In this document: one piece after another, positions 1 to 4,515 of the stretch
How the letters are laid out: every line of letters begins with the position of its first letter
Position numbering within the stretch: the stretch's first letter is position 1
Assembly (NCBI GenBank): GCA_036403515.1
Contig: DASWQV010000058.1
Coordinates: forward strand, 1-10,678
Reading direction: 5' to 3'
Source of the DNA: VRUE01 sp036403515
GTDB lineage: Bacteria > Actinomycetota > Thermoleophilia > Solirubrobacterales > 70-9
Length of the DNA stretch: 10,678 bases
Position numbers and translations under genes: made by a program
The notes under the pieces: model-generated
The model's input: only the letters and a program-made list of their open reading frames with translations
The model's database searches: none
Told to the model about the DNA's origin: nothing

Positions 1-59
1 CGGTCTACGAGCAGGCGCCTGCTCTTCGGGCAGGTACGGGCATTACCGTGCAGCTTCAT
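1..59 (-). CDS. IS481-like (DDE) transposase, first 19 codons only
   Basis: The minus strand from ATG at 59 reads MKLHGNARTCPKSRRLLVD and continues off the window edge. This opening (MKLH-N-A, then a basic RRLLV stretch leading into a helix-turn-helix) resembles actinobacterial IS481-type transposases, which carry an N-terminal HTH and a C-terminal DDE integrase core. A perfect AAGGAGG Shine-Dalgarno (complement of 67-73) lies 7 nt before the ATG, so the start is firm. Both the ribosome site and the ATG are buried in a strong hairpin (55-121), which would limit translation of transcripts entering from outside. Only the extreme N-terminus is visible, so catalytic residues cannot be checked. 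A related IS3-type transposase is the main alternative. Confidence 0.7.
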   Translation of the reverse strand, partial: MKLHGNARTCPKSRRLLVD

Positions 60-121
60 CCGGTGTCCTCCTTGATCTGGGTGGCTTCAGCACCCCCAGC
101 CTTCAAGGAGGCCCGGATGAA
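55..121 (-). promoter_or_regulatory. Long hairpin sequestering transposase ribosome site and start codon
   Basis: An imperfect inverted repeat has an outer 9-bp stem TTCATCCGG (55-63) / CCGGATGAA (113-121), a middle 9-bp stem CCTCCTTGA (67-75) / TCAAGGAGG (103-111) and an inner CTGGG (77-81) / CCCAG (95-99). On the minus-strand RNA, the AAGGAGG and the ATG of the transposase are both in the stems. Several insertion sequences (IS10, IS50) are known to use such a structure so that transcripts entering from neighbouring DNA cannot be translated into transposase. A transcript starting inside the repeat would lack one arm and escape the block. The structure is seen directly; the role is inferred. 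Confidence 0.65.
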
Positions 122-143
122 CAACGTTGTTAGGAACTACATC

Positions 144-149
144 TAGGCT
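144..149 (+). promoter_or_regulatory. Candidate -10 box (TAGGCT) for leaderless start of the 157 gene
   Basis: TAGGCT fits the actinobacterial TANNNT -10 pattern and ends 7 nt before the ATG at 157, the spacing expected when transcription starts on the A of the start codon. No Shine-Dalgarno precedes that ATG. The box overlaps the IS target hexamer TCTAGG (142-147), so the original -35 region has been displaced by the insertion sequence. Confidence 0.4.
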
Positions 150-156
150 CCTGGTC

Positions 157-360
157 ATGGCTGACGCCAAAGACGAGAAAGCCCTGCGGGCGGTGCAGGC
201 CGCGCAGGCAAAGTTCGAGCGCGAACAGGGCAAAGCTCACGAGGCACGGCGAAAGGCATTCGCCAAGGCTCAGAAGGAAGGGCTTTCGCTGCGGCAGATC
301 GGCGAGGGCGTCGGACTCCACCACACTCGCGTCAGCCAGATCATCCGAGGCACCAACTAG
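157..360 (+). CDS. Small helix-turn-helix DNA-binding protein (67 aa)
   Basis: This is a 67-residue basic protein. Residues 5-45 form a charged, Ala/Lys/Glu-rich helix that could be a coiled-coil dimerisation segment. Residues about 46-64 (GLSLRQIGEGVGLHHTRVSQI) read as a helix-turn-helix of the sigma-70 region 4 / MerR-like type: Leu-Arg-x-Ile-Gly, turn Gly, then a recognition helix with Thr-Arg-Val-Ser-Gln. Similar small HTH proteins occur in actinobacterial mobile regions, which suggests a regulator, but no target is known. ATG 157 is preferred to an in-frame TTG at 127, because 127-141 belongs to the insertion sequence and the ATG has a well-placed TAGGCT box. An IS end 15 bp upstream may have altered its expression. 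The 23-bp palindrome 4 bases after its stop is a possible binding site. Confidence 0.65.
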   Translation: MADAKDEKALRAVQAAQAKFEREQGKAHEARRKAFAKAQKEGLSLRQIGEGVGLHHTRVSQIIRGTN

Positions 361-364
361 AAAT

Positions 365-387
365 TTTGGAGAGTCTGACTCTCCAAA
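365..387. promoter_or_regulatory. 23-bp near-perfect palindrome, candidate operator
   Basis: Arms TTTGGAGAGTC (365-375) and GACTCTCCAAA (377-387) are exact reverse complements around a single base. A one-base loop is unfavourable for an RNA hairpin terminator and there is no following T-run, so a dimeric protein-binding site is more likely. It lies between the stop of the small HTH gene and a TAGCCT -10-like hexamer (393-398), where a bound repressor would block transcription of the regulator-integrase genes downstream. The protein that binds it is unknown; the 157-360 product and the two XRE proteins are candidates. Confidence 0.6.
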
Positions 388-392
388 GCTGC

Positions 393-398
393 TAGCCT
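393..398 (+). promoter_or_regulatory. Candidate -10 box (TAGCCT) for the regulator-integrase operon
   Basis: TAGCCT fits TANNNT and would give a start near 405, with a 5' untranslated region of about 70 nt before the ATG at 476. The palindrome at 365-387 occupies the -35 region. No good -35 hexamer at 17 nt is visible, so the assignment is tentative. Confidence 0.3.
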
Positions 399-475
399 CG
401 AAGGATCGAAAAAGCGGCGACCCGCTGCGCTGTGAACGCGACGGGCCGCCTGACCACAAGGAGGCGTAGCTCCTC

Positions 476-769
476 ATGGCTGACGAGAACCCTACGGGTC
501 GAACGTGCCCCGACCCATCCTCCCCGGCAGGGGAGGACACGCGAACTGAGAGCGCCATCCTGGCGCTGCTTCTCGAAGAACACCCAATCCATCTCACGAT
601 GGACGAGCTGGTCTTGGTGCTGCATGCAGACCCCGAGCGCGGTGATCCAGCGGACGCCGCGCTGCGGGCGGTGCGTGAATTGGTTGGTGCCGGGCTGGTT
701 CACCGTGAGGGTCGTTTCCTCACTCCCTCACGGGCAGCGCTCTACTTCGACGGTTTGGAGCTTGGCTGA
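476..769 (+). CDS. Small winged-helix-like protein (97 aa)
   Basis: Residues 1-22 are polar, Pro-rich and probably flexible. Residues about 24-95 look like a winged helix: helix 1 (ESAILALLLEEHP), a helix-turn-helix with TMDELVLVLHA and AALRAVRELVGAGLV, then a wing (HREGRFLTPSRAALYFD). The pattern resembles MarR/PadR-style regulators reduced to a single DNA-binding domain. AAGGAGG at 458-464 lies 11 nt before the ATG and supports this start. The stop overlaps the next start as TGATG, so translation is probably coupled to the XRE gene. It is the first gene of a four-gene unit ending in the integrase and probably controls that unit or recombination. No effector domain is present. Confidence 0.7.
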   Translation: MADENPTGRTCPDPSSPAGEDTRTESAILALLLEEHPIHLTMDELVLVLHADPERGDPADAALRAVRELVGAGLVHREGRFLTPSRAALYFDGLELG

Positions 770-1065
770 TGTCGCCCCGCGAATACAGCCCCGAGATAGC
801 GCGCTGCTTCGGCGAGAACGTCATGGCTGCGCGCGAGCGAGCCAACATCACACAGGAGGAGCTTGCATTCTCGGCCTCGCTGCACCGGACTGAGATTGGC
901 TTGCTTGAGCGCGGTGGCCGTCTGGCTCGCATCGACACAGTGGTGAAGCTGGCGGGCTCGCTCGATGTTCCGCCCGGCGACCTGCTCAAAGGAATGGCTT
1001 GGCAGCCGAGGCGAGCGCCGCGCGGTAAGTTCCTCACACGTCGCCCCGAGGGGAGGGCGGGCTGA
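769..1065 (+). CDS. XRE-family helix-turn-helix protein, first of a tandem pair (98 aa)
   Basis: The protein has a Cro/CI-type fold at residues about 13-75. Helix 1 is FGENVMAARERA, the helix-turn-helix is TQEELAFSASLHRTEIGLLERG (28-49), and LARIDTVVKLAGSLDV with the LL of DLLKG completes the five-helix domain. A basic tail rich in Arg (81-98) follows. GGAG at 757-760 is 8 nt upstream, and its ATG overlaps the previous stop by one base. It is about 55 percent identical by eye over 69 residues to the next gene product, so the pair arose by duplication. The likely role is a repressor or recombination directionality factor for the integrase three genes along. Function is inferred from family and position only. 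Confidence 0.85.
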   Translation: MSPREYSPEIARCFGENVMAARERANITQEELAFSASLHRTEIGLLERGGRLARIDTVVKLAGSLDVPPGDLLKGMAWQPRRAPRGKFLTRRPEGRAG

Positions 1066-1331
1066 TGTTCGACATTGCGGCGCAGTTCGGAGACAACCTC
1101 GTGCGCTGTCGCAAGCTCGCCGACCTCTCGCAGGACGAATTGAGCTTCTTGGCGTCGGTTCACCGAACCGAGATAAGCCAGCTTGAGCGTGGCCTGCGGG
1201 TGGCTCGGATCGACACCCTGGCGAAACTGTACGGCAGTCTCGAAGTCGAGCCTGTCGAGTTGTTGGCCGGGATCGACTGGCAGCCGGGGGATAGGAGGAT
1301 CGGGAGCTTTAGGGCGCGGAGCGATGGCTGA
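1065..1331 (+). CDS. XRE-family helix-turn-helix protein, second of a tandem pair (88 aa)
   Basis: This is a paralogue of the upstream protein. It has the same order of helices: FGDNLVRCRKLA, then the HTH SQDELSFLASVHRTEISQLERG (22-43), then VARIDTLAKLYGSLEVEP, and both proteins share the HRTEI, LERG, ARIDT and WQP blocks. The recognition helix is nearly conserved between the two (HRTEIGLLERG against HRTEISQLERG), so they may bind related sites or heterodimerise. GGAGGG at 1052-1057 is 7 nt before the ATG, and the start overlaps the previous stop as TGATG. Its own stop lies 5 bases inside the integrase gene (8-nt overlap), so integrase translation is probably coupled to this regulator. Confidence 0.85.
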   Translation: MFDIAAQFGDNLVRCRKLADLSQDELSFLASVHRTEISQLERGLRVARIDTLAKLYGSLEVEPVELLAGIDWQPGDRRIGSFRARSDG

Positions 1332-2526
1332 CGGAATCCGCAAGCGGCACTCAAAAGGTTGCAGCGCTCGCGACGGCGGGCGCTGCAACTGCAACGCGGG
1401 CTATGAGGCTTGGGTCTTCTCCAAGCGGGACGGCAAGAAGATTCGCCGCACCTTCGCCCAGAAGGCGGAAGCGAAGTCGTGGCGAGCCGATGCGCTCGGC
1501 GCGCTTTCGAGGGGAGGGCTGCGAGCGGCGAAGAAGACGACGCTGGGGGAGGCGTGGACGGCATGGATCAAGGGCGCGAAGCACGGCTCGATCCCGAATC
1601 GCTCGGGCGACCCCTACAAGCGCGCCGCGCTGCGCTCGTATGAGTCGGGGATGCGGCTGCGGGTGCTGCCGCGATTCGCAGGCGTTCGCCTCACCGACCT
1701 TCAACGCTTCGACCTTCAAGAGTTCGCTGACGATCTGCTCGCCGATGGCTGGAACCCGTCAACGATCCAGGTAACGCTGCTTCCGGTTCGCGCGATCTAT
1801 CGCCGCGCGCTCCTGCGGGGCGAAGTCGCGACCAACCCGTGCAGCGGTCTTCAGCTTCCAGCCGTGCGCGGTCGACGCGAGCGCTATGCGACCCCTGCGG
1901 AAGCGGAGGCGCTGATCGCCGCTATCCCCGCCGCCGACCGGCCGATTTGGGCGACCGCGATGTACGGAGGTCTTCGCCGTGGCGAGTTGCAGGCGCTGAG
2001 GGCAGAAGACGTTGACCTTGCCAACGGCGTGATCCGGGTTGAGTTCGGCTGGGAGTATCGGGAGGGTCAGATTCCCCTCAAGTCGGATGCCGGACGGCGC
2101 AAGGTGCCGATCAGCGCCGTCCTCCGAGACTTCCTAGACGCGAGGCTCGCCAACTGCGATTACAGCGGCACCGACCGATTCTTCGGCCTCGCGACCGGCG
2201 CGCGGCCGTTCGATCCCTCGAAGCTGACGAAGCGCGCCGACAAGGTTTGGAAGGACGCTGGGCTTAAGCGCATTACGCTGCACGAGTGCCGCCACACCTT
2301 CGCCTCACTGATGATCGCCGCCGGGGTCAACGCCAAGGCGCTGCAGACCTTCATGGGCCACGCCAACATTTCGATCACGCTGGATCGCTACGGGCACTTG
2401 ATGCCGGGGTCCGAGGCCGAGGGGGCGCGACTACTTGATGCCTACCTCAGCGCCCAACGAAAGCGGGACGAAGAAGCCGCCCGCGCGGCTGGCTCGGTGC
2501 TTACTGGCGCACCAACTGGCGCATAA
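1324..2526 (+). CDS. Tyrosine recombinase / site-specific integrase (400 aa)
   Basis: This enzyme cuts and rejoins DNA at attachment sites to integrate or excise a mobile element. The N-terminal part has a short basic Cys-containing segment (C13, C21, C23) and a beta-rich arm-binding region to about 70. A SAM-like core-binding domain follows (about 74-180), then the catalytic domain (187-378). The full active site is visible: R218 in GGLRRGEL, K253 in PLKSDAGRR, H320 and R323 in LHECRH, H346 in FMGH and nucleophile Y356 in LDRYGHL, so the protein should be active. The chosen ATG gives the usual length for phage or island integrases; the reading frame stays open upstream to 1183, but that stretch lies inside the XRE gene. 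Its 3' end contains in-frame copies of the 9-bp repeat ACTGGCGCA and runs into a repeat-rich region that is probably its attachment site. The C-terminal TGAPTGA is encoded by these repeats. Confidence 0.95.
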   Translation: MADGIRKRHSKGCSARDGGRCNCNAGYEAWVFSKRDGKKIRRTFAQKAEAKSWRADALGALSRGGLRAAKKTTLGEAWTAWIKGAKHGSIPNRSGDPYKRAALRSYESGMRLRVLPRFAGVRLTDLQRFDLQEFADDLLADGWNPSTIQVTLLPVRAIYRRALLRGEVATNPCSGLQLPAVRGRRERYATPAEAEALIAAIPAADRPIWATAMYGGLRRGELQALRAEDVDLANGVIRVEFGWEYREGQIPLKSDAGRRKVPISAVLRDFLDARLANCDYSGTDRFFGLATGARPFDPSKLTKRADKVWKDAGLKRITLHECRHTFASLMIAAGVNAKALQTFMGHANISITLDRYGHLMPGSEAEGARLLDAYLSAQRKRDEEAARAAGSVLTGAPTGA

Positions 2527-2534
2527 CTGGCGCA
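2503..2534 (+). repeat. Three tandem ACTGGCGCA repeats at the integrase stop
   Basis: Exact copies lie at 2503-2511, 2515-2523 and 2526-2534, starting 12 and 11 bases apart, about one helical turn. The third starts on the last base of the integrase stop codon. Related copies lie at 2676-2684 (ACTGGCGCG), 2687-2695 (AGTGGCGCA) and 4361-4369 (ACTGACGCA). Phased short repeats beside an integrase gene suggest arm-type binding sites. Confidence 0.65.
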
Positions 2535-2619
2535 CGGAAACGGCAGATCGCTTGTTCATGCGGGATTGCGCGCCCCGACTCTGCATGTACTTCATCTAGA
2601 TCGAGCTGCATGGATATCG

Positions 2620-2645
2620 CGATTCCGCTTGTTCAAGCGGAATCG
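2620..2645. repeat. 26-bp palindrome with 12-bp arms
   Basis: CGATTCCGCTTG (2620-2631), TT, CAAGCGGAATCG (2634-2645) is a perfect inverted repeat with a two-base centre. No T-run follows, and a two-base loop is poor for an RNA hairpin, so it is more likely a DNA site for a dimer or for two integrase protomers. A partial copy of its central 15 bases lies 77 bp upstream. Confidence 0.6.
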
Positions 2646-2646
2646 G

Positions 2647-2673
2647 TCCGGTTGAATCCGGTTATTTCCGGTC
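2647..2673 (+). repeat. Three TCCGGT units with exact 10-bp period
   Basis: TCCGGTT (2647-2653), TCCGGTT (2657-2663) and TCCGGTC (2667-2673) recur on the same DNA face. Iterated short sites at helical spacing suggest cooperative protein binding, for example by integrase or one of the XRE proteins. Confidence 0.5.
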
Positions 2674-2750
2674 GTACTGGCGCGCCAGTGGCGCATGAGG
2701 CACGCCGCCGAAACGTTTCCGCCGCATCGAGGACTACCGTCGCTCGGCCG

Positions 2751-2937
2751 ATGAAGGGAACACTGGATCAGAGAAGGCAATCAAGCTGTTGAAGGAAAAT
2801 GGCTGGACGCAGGCTCGCGGCGGCAAGCATCAGGTCAAGATGACCAAGCCCGGCTGTCTCACGCTCCGCAGCACAAGGGGCGCGACTATCCAACCGGCCT
2901 GGCCCAGGCGATTCTCAAACAGGCAGAGCTAAGATGA
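2751..2937 (+). pseudogene. hicA: Frameshifted HicA-type toxin gene
   Basis: HicA is a small mRNA interferase with a double-stranded-RNA-binding fold that is silenced by HicB. One frame from 2771 reads EKAIKLLKENGWTQARGG then KHQVKMTKPGC (to 2857), with the conserved helix, GW turn and the His of GGKHQVKM. The family's C-terminal half, PQHKGRDYPTGLAQAILK, appears only in the next frame and ends at TGA 2935-2937. Adding one C near 2867 (in CTCCGCAG) joins the two into an ordinary HicA of about 60 residues. The first frame also has no ATG, GTG or TTG between its upstream stop (2696) and 2771. An ATG at 2751 in another frame could be the original start, which would imply a second lesion. Two lesions favour decay over a single sequencing error. 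Confidence 0.75.
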
Positions 2938-2950
2938 AGGAACTTCACTC

Positions 2951-3166
2951 ATGGAGCTAACCGCGCGTATTCATATCGAGGACGGCAGCTACTGGGCGGA
3001 CGTTCCAGAGCTGCCCGGTTGCTTCGCTTCCGGCGACACCCTTGACGAGCTTTTTAAATCGCTTCAAGAGGGAGTCGCCCTCTATCTCGCCGATGAGGGC
3101 GGGCAGAGCGGTCCGTTGCACGTCGCCACGGCGACGCTGACGGATCGTCCACTCGCGCCTGCATAA
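2951..3166 (+). CDS. hicB: HicB-type antitoxin (71 aa)
   Basis: This is a short HicB-like protein with the partial RNase H fold that binds and blocks HicA. The family signature is clear: ARIHIEDGSYWADVPELPGC (5-24), then FASGDTLDEL (25-34) and a helix FKSLQEGVALYLADE. Residues 52-71 form a short tail. The C-terminal DNA-binding domain of longer HicB proteins is absent, so it probably does not autorepress through a ribbon-helix-helix or HTH. AAGGAA at 2937-2942 lies 8 nt before the ATG, and the hicA remnant ends 13 bases upstream, the normal hicA-hicB order. With hicA broken, hicB may be a neutral remnant or may protect against a related toxin elsewhere. The gene itself shows no damage. Confidence 0.85.
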   Translation: MELTARIHIEDGSYWADVPELPGCFASGDTLDELFKSLQEGVALYLADEGGQSGPLHVATATLTDRPLAPA

Positions 3167-3237
3167 GCGGTCCGCAGCCACGATCTCCTGCTCGCGATTG
3201 CCTGGAAGAACCCAGCTGCTCGTGAGAATCGGATATG

Positions 3238-3243
3238 TAGTCT
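3238..3243 (+). promoter_or_regulatory. Candidate -10 box (TAGTCT) for the beta-propeller gene
   Basis: TAGTCT fits TANNNT and ends 8 nt before ATG 3252. No Shine-Dalgarno precedes that ATG, so a leaderless transcript is plausible. This box also supports choosing 3252 over the earlier GTG 3222 or TTG 3198. Confidence 0.35.
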
Positions 3244-3251
3244 CCCCCTCG

Positions 3252-4346
3252 ATGGCGCGGAGGATGACCGGGGCGCTCTTGCTGGCAACTTCGCTGGTGC
3301 TCGTCTTCATAGGCGCGACCGCGGCAGCATCGCCGCCTGGGCCGCGCTTGGCGGTCGTCAGTCTGCGGGATCCCGGATGGACCCAGCTCTTCACCGTCGA
3401 TCCTCAGGGCGGCAGTCGCGAGTCGCTCTATGCCCACAGCGCTTCCAAAGCGCCGCGGGCGGTGTACCCGTATTCGGCGCCCTCTTGGTCACCCGACGGC
3501 AAGCGGATTGTCTTCACGGCGTTGGACGAAGAGATTCCTGAGTTCGGTCGCACCGGGACGAGCCTGGCTTCGATCTCGGTCGGGGGAGGCGCGGTGAAGC
3601 CGATCCCCGGCACGGGGAATGGATACGACCCGGTGTTCTCACCCGACGGGCGCACGATCGCATTCGCAAGACAGCAGGAACGCCACGGCCGGTCGGAAGG
3701 CGAGGGCAACTTCGAGAGCGTCGCAATCTGGCTCGCTGACCTACGGACGGGAAAGTCGAGGCCGCTGACGACTTGGCACGACGACGTCTTCCTGTTCCCC
3801 GCATCATTTTCGCCGGACGGCTCGCGCCTAGCAATCAGCCGAAGAATCAGCGACAAGCCCACCGAAGCCGTCGAGATCCGGCTCGACGGCAAGCCGATCA
3901 GAGTCCTGGCCCGGAATGCCTACGAACCCATCTACTCTCCCGACGGCCAATCGATCGCCTTCCTCCGCGGCCCGCTCAAAGAAGTCACCCGACACTTCCC
4001 GCCGAGCGGACGGCTCCGCCTCGCTGCGCGGATGACCGACATCTTCGTGATGAACCGGTCCGGGCGCGGCGTGCAACGGTTGACCCATACCGCAAGGGCC
4101 GTCGAGGAGGCTCCGCGCTGGGACCCGTCAGGGCAGCGCCTCGCCTACACGGACTGGCGCCCCTTTGACTACGGCAAGGAGTCCGCCGAAGTCCAAGAAT
4201 CGGTTGGTTTCGAATTCAGCAAGAGTGTCCGGCTGATCAACGCGGACGGCACCTGTCCGACGACGATCCTCTCAGAACTGGACTCGATCCATTTTGCCGC
4301 GGTTTGGCAACCCGGCGCCCGTGAGTCGGCGCCGATCAGCTGCTAA
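3252..4346 (+). CDS. Secreted TolB-like beta-propeller protein with PD40 repeats (364 aa)
   Basis: The N-terminus is a signal peptide: MARRM, a hydrophobic stretch (GALLLATSLVLVFIGA) and an Ala-rich cleavage site near residue 26 (TAAA before SPPGP). The rest is a six-bladed-type propeller of WD40-like PD40 repeats. SPDG motifs are at 80-83, 130-133, 187-190 and 229-232, with variants DPSG at 291-294 and QPG near 353-355, each followed by a strand such as RIVFTA, TIAFAR or RLAYTD. Such proteins act outside the membrane, usually as protein- or ligand-binding scaffolds; true TolB belongs to the Tol-Pal system, which is not expected in Actinobacteria. No protease or lipobox follows. Two Cys (335 and the last residue, 364) could form a disulfide. 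It is the last gene before the core genes, and its substrate is unknown. No terminator with a T-run is visible after it. Confidence 0.8.
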   Translation: MARRMTGALLLATSLVLVFIGATAAASPPGPRLAVVSLRDPGWTQLFTVDPQGGSRESLYAHSASKAPRAVYPYSAPSWSPDGKRIVFTALDEEIPEFGRTGTSLASISVGGGAVKPIPGTGNGYDPVFSPDGRTIAFARQQERHGRSEGEGNFESVAIWLADLRTGKSRPLTTWHDDVFLFPASFSPDGSRLAISRRISDKPTEAVEIRLDGKPIRVLARNAYEPIYSPDGQSIAFLRGPLKEVTRHFPPSGRLRLAARMTDIFVMNRSGRGVQRLTHTARAVEEAPRWDPSGQRLAYTDWRPFDYGKESAEVQESVGFEFSKSVRLINADGTCPTTILSELDSIHFAAVWQPGARESAPISC

Positions 4347-4356
4347 ACCCCGCTCG

Positions 4357-4388
4357 ACCAACTGACGCACGGAAATGGCAAGGCGCTT
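4357..4388 (+). repeat. Degenerate copy of the integrase 3'-end sequence, candidate second att core
   Basis: Bases 4361-4388 match 2526-2553 at 23 of 28 positions (hand count), including the block CGCACGGAAAYGGCA. Extension to the left (ACCA at 4357) also matches 2511-2514 if one 11-bp ACTGGCGCA unit is skipped, and GCGGG follows in both (2560-2564 and 4391-4395). It falls in the gap between the last accessory gene and cysK. A direct repeat bounding an accessory segment next to an integrase gene suggests an attachment-site copy, though the mismatches mean it has decayed or is an older site. Confidence 0.45.
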
Positions 4389-4472
4389 TTGCGGGCATCT
4401 GATCGGGCCGAACAGAGGCGTGGTGTCTTGCGGCATCGCCGGCCAAACACGGTCTGGTGGACGCCTTCGCTC

Positions 4473-4478
4473 TAGAGT
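4473..4478 (+). promoter_or_regulatory. Candidate -10 box (TAGAGT) for the cysK-cysE operon
   Basis: TAGAGT fits TANNNT and ends 7 nt before the ATG at 4486, so transcription would begin at or next to that codon. No clear -35 hexamer is visible. The 168-base gap between the propeller gene and cysK holds the repeat at 4357-4388, this box and the leader ORF. Confidence 0.35.
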
Positions 4479-4485
4479 GCGAGCC

Positions 4486-4515
4486 ATGGGCTGTAACCAC
4501 AGAAACCTCACCTGA
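4486..4515 (+). CDS. Possible leaderless leader peptide MGCNHRNLT upstream of cysK
   Basis: A nine-codon frame starts at ATG 4486, 7 nt after a TAGAGT -10 box, and its TGA (4513-4515) shares a base with the cysK ATG (TGATG). cysK itself has no recognisable Shine-Dalgarno, so ribosomes finishing this peptide could reinitiate on cysK. The third codon is Cys. In mycobacteria, leaderless Cys-rich short ORFs before cysteine genes act as cysteine-responsive attenuators; here there is only one Cys, so a sensing role is speculative and a chance ORF is possible. Confidence 0.3.
   Translation: MGCNHRNLT

Larger units (their letters stand above)
1..141 (-). mobile_element. End of an IS481-like insertion sequence (5' end; rest lies left of the window)
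   Basis: This is the promoter-side tip of an insertion sequence read on the minus strand. It contains the transposase start, a long subterminal inverted repeat (55-121), a 12-bp palindrome AACAACGTTGTT (120-131) and a tip beginning TGTAGTTCCTAACAAC when read leftward from 141. The bases next to the tip, 142-147, are TCTAGG. Known IS481 elements end in TGT/ACA and duplicate a 6-bp NCTAGN target, so this junction is where the element should stop. The assignment rests on the transposase N-terminus plus the target hexamer. The other end and the second target copy are outside the window, so the boundary at 141 is inferred. Confidence 0.7.
2527..2750. other. Repeat-rich non-coding region, candidate integrase attachment/regulatory site
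   Basis: No credible gene is seen here. Structure visible: a 15-nt sequence CGCTTGTTCAWGCGG occurs twice (2549-2563 and 2626-2640, one mismatch). The second copy lies inside a 26-bp palindrome (2620-2645). TCCGGTT-type units start at 2647, 2657 and 2667, exactly 10 bases apart. ACTGGCGCGCCAGT (2676-2689) is a 14-bp palindrome. ATCGCGAT (2616-2623) and GAAACGTTTC (2710-2719) are shorter palindromes. This density next to the 3' end of an intact integrase fits an att site with core and arm sites, though a regulatory region for the hicAB genes is also possible. Confidence 0.5.

Noticed and set aside
9..24. Perfect 16-bp palindrome GAGCAGGCGCCTGCTC
   Set aside because: It lies wholly inside the transposase coding start and is explained by Ser-Arg-Arg-Leu-Leu codons. 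It could be a hairpin, but nothing else supports a role.
117..146. Nine-codon ORF MNNVVRNYI with a perfect AAGGAGG (105-111)
   Set aside because: The AAGGAGG and ATG are the mirror image of the transposase start created by the inverted repeat at 55-121, and the frame crosses the IS boundary. It is most likely a by-product.
127..156. TTG start giving a ten-residue longer small HTH protein
   Set aside because: 127-141 belongs to the insertion sequence, and the nearest AAGGAGG is 15 nt away. ATG 157 is better supported.
2648..2661. CCGGTTGAATCCGG resembling a tRNA T-arm, as expected for an att site in a tRNA gene
   Set aside because: The loop is 6 rather than 7 bases, and no acceptor, anticodon or D arm can be drawn around it. 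It is better explained by the 10-bp TCCGGT repeats.
2610..2792. 60-residue plus-strand ORF overlapping the palindromes and the hicA start
   Set aside because: It has no ribosome site or recognisable domain, and its end runs through hicA in the wrong frame.
2957..3394. 145-residue minus-strand ORF opposite hicB and the propeller signal peptide
   Set aside because: Part of it (around 3180-3290) reads like a plausible protein, but it is antisense to a clear HicB and a clear signal peptide and has no recognised domain. It is probably a shadow frame, though an old gene remnant between the two genes cannot be excluded.
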